In this document: one piece after another, positions 60,531-64,000 of the stretch | How the letters are laid out: each line of letters begins with the position of its first letter | How positions within the stretch are numbered: position 1 is the stretch's first letter | From: Archaeoglobus sulfaticallidus PM70-1 | GTDB lineage: Archaea > Halobacteriota > Archaeoglobi > Archaeoglobales > Archaeoglobaceae | Length of the DNA stretch: 64,000 bases | Reading direction: 5' to 3' | Assembly: GCF_000385565.1 (NCBI RefSeq) | Contig: NC_021169.1 | Span: 744,001 to 808,000, forward strand | Translations under genes and position numbers: made by a program | Notes under the pieces: model-generated | Seen by the model: only the letters and a program-made list of their open reading frames with translations | What the model was told of the DNA's origin: nothing | Databases searched by the model: none

Positions 60531-61412
60531 TTATGAGTGAGAGAGTTCATGGTGAAGCTTTTTCAATTTTTCCCATTTCTTCTGTGTGAACTTCTCAATC
60601 TCATCTATCTCCTCATCGCTCAGATTGCTGAATCTGCCCTGAATTCTCAAATAGTCCCTCAAGTCCCTTAGCTTTCTTTTCCCTTCCACAATGCTCCTGC
60701 TCAAGCCCGTGAACCTGAACTCACCATGGATGTGCTCGTACAGGATCCACATACCCGTCTCGACTGCGAGTCTTCCGACTTCAACCGTTCTATCCATCGG
60801 AAACCTCCATCCCGGCGGACAGGGAGCCAGGATTTCTATGTATCTGAACCCCTTAATTTTCCTCGCCTTCCTGACCTTGCTGTAAAGATCCCTCAGGTAG
60901 CCTGCAGATGCCGTGGCAACATATGGCACATCATGGGTTATCAGGATTTCCGCAACATCCTTTCTGTGCTCCCTCTTTCCGCTAACCGTTGTGTTCGTCC
61001 AAGCTCCATACGGTGTTGCTCCACTCCTCTGAATGCCAGTATTCGAGTAGATCTCGTTGTTGTAGCATATGTAAAGTATGTCCTCATTCCTCTCTGCCGC
61101 TCCGGAGAGAGCCTGAAGTCCGATGTCATATGTTCCACCATCTCCTGCCCACACAACAACCTCTGCATCAATTCCCTTGAACTCGAGGGCACCCTTAATT
61201 CCAGTTGCTGTAGATGCTGCCGATGCAAAGGTGCAGTTGAAAACGGGTATGTTTATTGCTGAATGCGGATAGGCTCCCATATATACCGAGGTGCATGATG
61301 CAGGAACCACAAGAACAGCCTTATCCAAAGCCTCCAGCACGGTTCTGAGGCACATGGTCGATGGACATCCCTGACAGGCGGCAGTTCCGGGGAGCAATTT
61401 AGCAGTAATCAT
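60531..61412 (-). CDS. porB: Pyruvate:ferredoxin oxidoreductase beta subunit
   Basis: A 293-residue TPP-binding subunit. GTAACQGCPSTMCLRTVLEAL holds two cluster cysteines, EVVVWAGDGGTYDIGLQALSG is the TPP/Mg motif, and YICYNNEIYSNTGIQRSGAT is the beta signature of pyruvate-type enzymes. It oxidises pyruvate to acetyl-CoA with ferredoxin, or the reverse in carbon fixation. It overlaps porA by four bases. Confidence 0.9.
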   Translation of the reverse strand: MITAKLLPGTAACQGCPSTMCLRTVLEALDKAVLVVPASCTSVYMGAYPHSAINIPVFNCTFASAASTATGIKGALEFKGIDAEVVVWAGDGGTYDIGLQALSGAAERNEDILYICYNNEIYSNTGIQRSGATPYGAWTNTTVSGKREHRKDVAEILITHDVPYVATASAGYLRDLYSKVRKARKIKGFRYIEILAPCPPGWRFPMDRTVEVGRLAVETGMWILYEHIHGEFRFTGLSRSIVEGKRKLRDLRDYLRIQGRFSNLSDEEIDEIEKFTQKKWEKLKKLHHELSHS

Positions 61413-62527
61413 GTGAACCCCCTCAACCTTTTCAAAGACCCAACTATCGCCTCTGCGGTAACATCAACCCCTCCAAGCCCGAGTATTGCTGAGTTCACAT
61501 CCCCCAGAATCGATGACATCTCATGATGGAGTATACCACCTGTTCCGGGACTCAGCGAGCGGTCGATGACAAAAACCTCTTTGCCTGAGAGCATCGCCTT
61601 GATTATTTTCTTGGGGAGGGGCTTAAAGCTCTTCACCTTCAGCAACCCCCACTTCTCTCCTTCATCTCTCAAAAGATCCACAGCAACCCTCGCCTCAGAC
61701 GCCACAGCCCCCATGGAAACCATAACCTTCTCGGCATCATCCAGGAAATAGCCTTCACAGAGCATGGGTGTGTATCTGTTGCTGTACTCCAGAAACTCCT
61801 GCTCGATGCAGCCAATCACATCAAGCGATCCTTCTACAGCTTTGTGGATAGCTTTTCTAAGCGAGAAATAGCTTTCTGGAGGGGAAATGTTTCCGAAGGT
61901 TGTGGGATTGTCGAAGTCTATGCCTTCAGCATCCCTTTCCTCGATGAAGCCATCCAGTGGTGTTACCTCGATTGGCTTCGTGGAGTGAGATAAAACAAAT
62001 CCGTCGTAGCATACCATCACAGGGAGCATAACCTGCTCGGCGATGCGATAGGCCATCGCTATCGTATCGTATATTTCCTGAATATCGCTGCAGTAAAACT
62101 GAAGCCATCCTGTATCTCTCTGAGACAGGGAATCGCTCAGATCCGACCAGATGTTCCATCCCGGCCCGATAGCTCTGTTCGCGACAGCCATAACCACTGG
62201 CGTTCTGGCGTTGACAGCGAAATGCAACATCTCATGCATATATGCCAAACCGTGGCTGGAAGTTGCTGTGAAGGTTCTCAAACCAGCGTAACTTGCTCCT
62301 ACACATGCAGACATCGCAGAATGCTCTGACTCCACCGCAACGAACCTCGCTTTCATCTTTCCCTCGTCGATTAGCTTAGAAATCGTTTCGATAACAGATG
62401 TTGCCGGTGTTATCGGGTAGCCTGCCACGAATCTGACCTTCGCGTTCATTGCTGCGTATGCCGAGGCTTCGTTCCCCGTGAGAATCTTTGTCTGGAGCTT
62501 CTCTCTATGCTCAAGAACTTCGAACAT
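61409..62527 (-). CDS. porA: Pyruvate:ferredoxin oxidoreductase alpha subunit
   Basis: A 372-residue subunit: VRFVAGYPITPATSVIETI, VAVESEHSAMSACVGASYAG, RTFTATSSHGLAYMHEMLHF and WSDLSDSLSQRDTGWLQFY are the alpha signatures for substrate and TPP contact. The overlap with the gamma-delta gene is 17 bases and with porB four bases, so the three are co-translated. Confidence 0.93.
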   Translation of the reverse strand: MFEVLEHREKLQTKILTGNEASAYAAMNAKVRFVAGYPITPATSVIETISKLIDEGKMKARFVAVESEHSAMSACVGASYAGLRTFTATSSHGLAYMHEMLHFAVNARTPVVMAVANRAIGPGWNIWSDLSDSLSQRDTGWLQFYCSDIQEIYDTIAMAYRIAEQVMLPVMVCYDGFVLSHSTKPIEVTPLDGFIEERDAEGIDFDNPTTFGNISPPESYFSLRKAIHKAVEGSLDVIGCIEQEFLEYSNRYTPMLCEGYFLDDAEKVMVSMGAVASEARVAVDLLRDEGEKWGLLKVKSFKPLPKKIIKAMLSGKEVFVIDRSLSPGTGGILHHEMSSILGDVNSAILGLGGVDVTAEAIVGSLKRLRGFT

Positions 62528-63356
62528 ATTCTTTCACCTCCGATTCCTTAACTCCGGATATCGCCCTTTTCGGACAGACAGACATGCAGATCATGCAGCC
62601 CTTGCAGTACTCGTAGTCTATATCAACCATACCTAGGACAACCGAGATAACACCCTCAGGGCAGTAAAGGGAGCATGTCCCGCACTCATTGCACCTCTCT
62701 CTATCAACAACAGGCCTGACAATTCTCCAGAGGCCGGTTTTTCCAGCCACTCCCACAGATGGTGTTGATACTGGAATCTCACACCGTCCAATCTCCCGGA
62801 GATCGCTATCCACGCGATCGAACCGCAAATCCCTGCCAGAAACCCTTGATGCACTCATGTACGCCTCATCAAATGCTAAGAGAGCTTTCTCCCCAAATTT
62901 CCTTTCAATAACATACCTCATCGAATCATAGATCACAACATGTGACAGAGCCCCGAGCATGGGTATGTTGTAAACGGGCATCCCAGCCACAACAAGATCG
63001 TACTTCTCTGCGATGCCATCTGCATCAACCATAACGATATTTCTGGCATCGAGGAAGTCTCTGGAGTTTACTACAACCACACCATCTTCCTTAAGCCCGG
63101 AAAAAACATGTGGAAAGTTTATGAGAACCGGATCGAAGATCACCACAACATCAGGCTCATATACCTGGCTTGTACGGTATATGGGCTCATCAGATATTCT
63201 TGCAAAGGATACAACCGGAGCTCCTCTTCTTTCTGCTCCAAAAAATGGCATTGATTGGGAATAGTATCCATCAAGATACGCTGCTTCGGCTATGAGCTTG
63301 CTCGCAGTAACAACCCCCTGCCCACCCCTGCCATGAATTCTTATCTCAAGATACAT
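62511..63356 (-). CDS. porG: Pyruvate:ferredoxin oxidoreductase gamma-delta fusion subunit
   Basis: A 281-residue fusion. The gamma domain (residues ~1-180) starts IRIHGRGGQGVVTASKLIAE and has MPFFGAERRGAPVVSFARIS. A C-terminal ferredoxin-like delta part has two clusters (ERCNECGTCSLYCPEGVI and EYCKGCMICMSVCPKRAI). In many archaea gamma and delta are separate; here they are one chain. It is first in the por operon. Confidence 0.93.
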   Translation of the reverse strand: MYLEIRIHGRGGQGVVTASKLIAEAAYLDGYYSQSMPFFGAERRGAPVVSFARISDEPIYRTSQVYEPDVVVIFDPVLINFPHVFSGLKEDGVVVVNSRDFLDARNIVMVDADGIAEKYDLVVAGMPVYNIPMLGALSHVVIYDSMRYVIERKFGEKALLAFDEAYMSASRVSGRDLRFDRVDSDLREIGRCEIPVSTPSVGVAGKTGLWRIVRPVVDRERCNECGTCSLYCPEGVISVVLGMVDIDYEYCKGCMICMSVCPKRAISGVKESEVKEYVRSS

Positions 63357-63365
63357 AATGATAAT

Positions 63366-63384
63366 TAGTTTTAAAACTATATAG
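63366..63384 (-). promoter_or_regulatory. por operon promoter with a 14-bp palindrome
   Basis: On the minus strand CTATATAG (63377-63384) is a TATA box about 22-28 bases before the porG ATG. Directly downstream and partly overlapping it is the perfect palindrome TAGTTTTAAAACTA (63366-63379), which could be an operator. Confidence 0.45.
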
Positions 63385-63416
63385 CATAAGGCTCGAACAT
63401 GTTAGCATTCGCAACA

Positions 63417-64000
63417 TCAAAACTCTATCAAATGCGGCTCCCTCTCCTTGATCTCCCTTATGATCCTGCTCAAAATTTTCTGCTCGGCTATTCTGATGTG
63501 GTGCAGGCAGGTGGATTTTGCGATACCGAACCTATTTGCTATGCTGCTGAGATTTGTTTTCTTCGGATATTCGAAGTACCCATCCATGTATGCTCCAATC
63601 AGAACTTTCTTCTGCTTGGATGACAGGCTGCTCGAGATCTCATCGATAACATCCCTGAAGCCCTCATCAAGAGCCTTTACATTCTCTATTCCCAGTACCT
63701 CATACTCCAGTTCCTCGATTTCGTTCAGCTTTTCCAGCGTCATGCTCAGGTTCTTGTCATAAATCAGAATCGTCCAGTACTCATTTCCATTGTGAATGAC
63801 TATGTTGGACGGCATCATCTCCAAAGCGAAGATGTTCTCGTAAAATGTTGATGATGAGGAAAACCTTCCATGGATGTAAGCTTCCAGATTCGTCTTCCCT
63901 ATGAAAAGGATGTCTATTGCGAATTCATCGTAGTTCTTCGCGTTCTCGATGTAGTCCTTTAAAGCCTGATAGCTATCAGCAATAAGCCTGAAATTCGCTC
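63417..64000 (-). CDS. HTH_10 (bacterio-opsin-activator-type) regulator, 5' part outside the window
   Basis: At least 194 codons are open to the window edge. The visible N-terminal part (YQALKDYIENAKNYDEFAI onwards) is a sensor-like alpha/beta region. The C-terminus is the HTH_10 DNA-binding domain: SSLSSKQKKVLIGAYMDGYF then YPKKTNLSSIANRFGIAKST and CLHHIRIAEQKILSRII. It is downstream-facing on the minus strand, ending 60 bases before porG begins. It may regulate the por operon, but this is inference. Confidence 0.88.
   Translation of the reverse strand, partial: ANFRLIADSYQALKDYIENAKNYDEFAIDILFIGKTNLEAYIHGRFSSSSTFYENIFALEMMPSNIVIHNGNEYWTILIYDKNLSMTLEKLNEIEELEYEVLGIENVKALDEGFRDVIDEISSSLSSKQKKVLIGAYMDGYFEYPKKTNLSSIANRFGIAKSTCLHHIRIAEQKILSRIIREIKEREPHLIEF

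Noticed and set aside
1-64000. CRISPR arrays, cas genes or replication origin
   Set aside because: No regularly spaced repeats, no cas-like products and no orc1/cdc6 gene or origin-box clusters were seen.

Overview
The window reads as a stretch of a euryarchaeal chromosome, most likely from the Archaeoglobales (an Archaeoglobus, Ferroglobus or Geoglobus relative). This is inferred from Archaeoglobus-type archaellins, a fused inositol-phosphate cytidylyltransferase/di-myo-inositol-phosphate-phosphate synthase (a hyperthermophile solute pathway), methanofuran and pterin genes (mfnA, mptE), an F420-hydrogenase-beta-like iron-sulfur protein, Hef, SRP19 and branched-polyamine synthase. Many genes have a TATA box about 25 bases before the start codon (apparently leaderless). 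Genes inside operons use Shine-Dalgarno motifs such as GGTGAT.

Layout. 1-2800: partial moeA, a DUF2240 protein, thiD, a NifU-like protein and a small zinc-ribbon protein. 2844-9527 (minus): ileS followed by mptE, two glycosyltransferases and a flippase-like membrane protein. 9625-9868: a solitary IS200/IS605 right end or omega-RNA remnant without tnpB, then a 56-codon gene. 10210-18759: DUF166, a PhoU-like regulator, mfnA, a PadR-controlled ABC exporter, a decayed methyltransferase gene, and a MarR-MATE-MFS efflux operon with a perfect palindromic operator. 18827-28000: an AT-rich accessory zone. It holds an Lrp-like regulator with a cysteine cluster, an ArsP-like permease with a thioredoxin-like partner, a broken arsC, two broken transposases, a PGF-CTERM surface protein, a MazG-like protein, tRNA-Val and small membrane proteins.

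27971-37400 is an archaellum locus: an EarA-like regulator gene facing away, TACATA-containing direct repeats and a promoter, then arlB1, arlB2, arlC/D/E, arlG, arlF, arlH, an extra membrane/coiled-coil gene, arlI, arlJ and a wrecked lipoprotein gene overlapping the arlJ stop. The unusual parts are the extra gene between arlH and arlI, a foreign-looking domain inserted in ArlB1, and the repeated upstream motif.

37544-49200: initiator tRNA-Met, a CBS-ParB-like protein, SRP19, a tRNA m2G10 methyltransferase, a TrmB-like regulator, guaA subunit A, the IPCT-DIPPS fusion, aroA-aroC, a YIP1 protein, a six-cluster F420-hydrogenase-beta-like protein and a speD-bpsA polyamine operon. 49901-64000: an ADP-forming acyl-CoA synthetase, Hef, a divergent CDP-alcohol transferase/nucleotidyltransferase pair, UPF0179, an ADP-ribosylglycohydrolase, ribL, DUF2250, a secreted protein, kptA with DUF531, a TatA-like protein, a pyruvate:ferredoxin oxidoreductase operon and a partial HTH_10 regulator.
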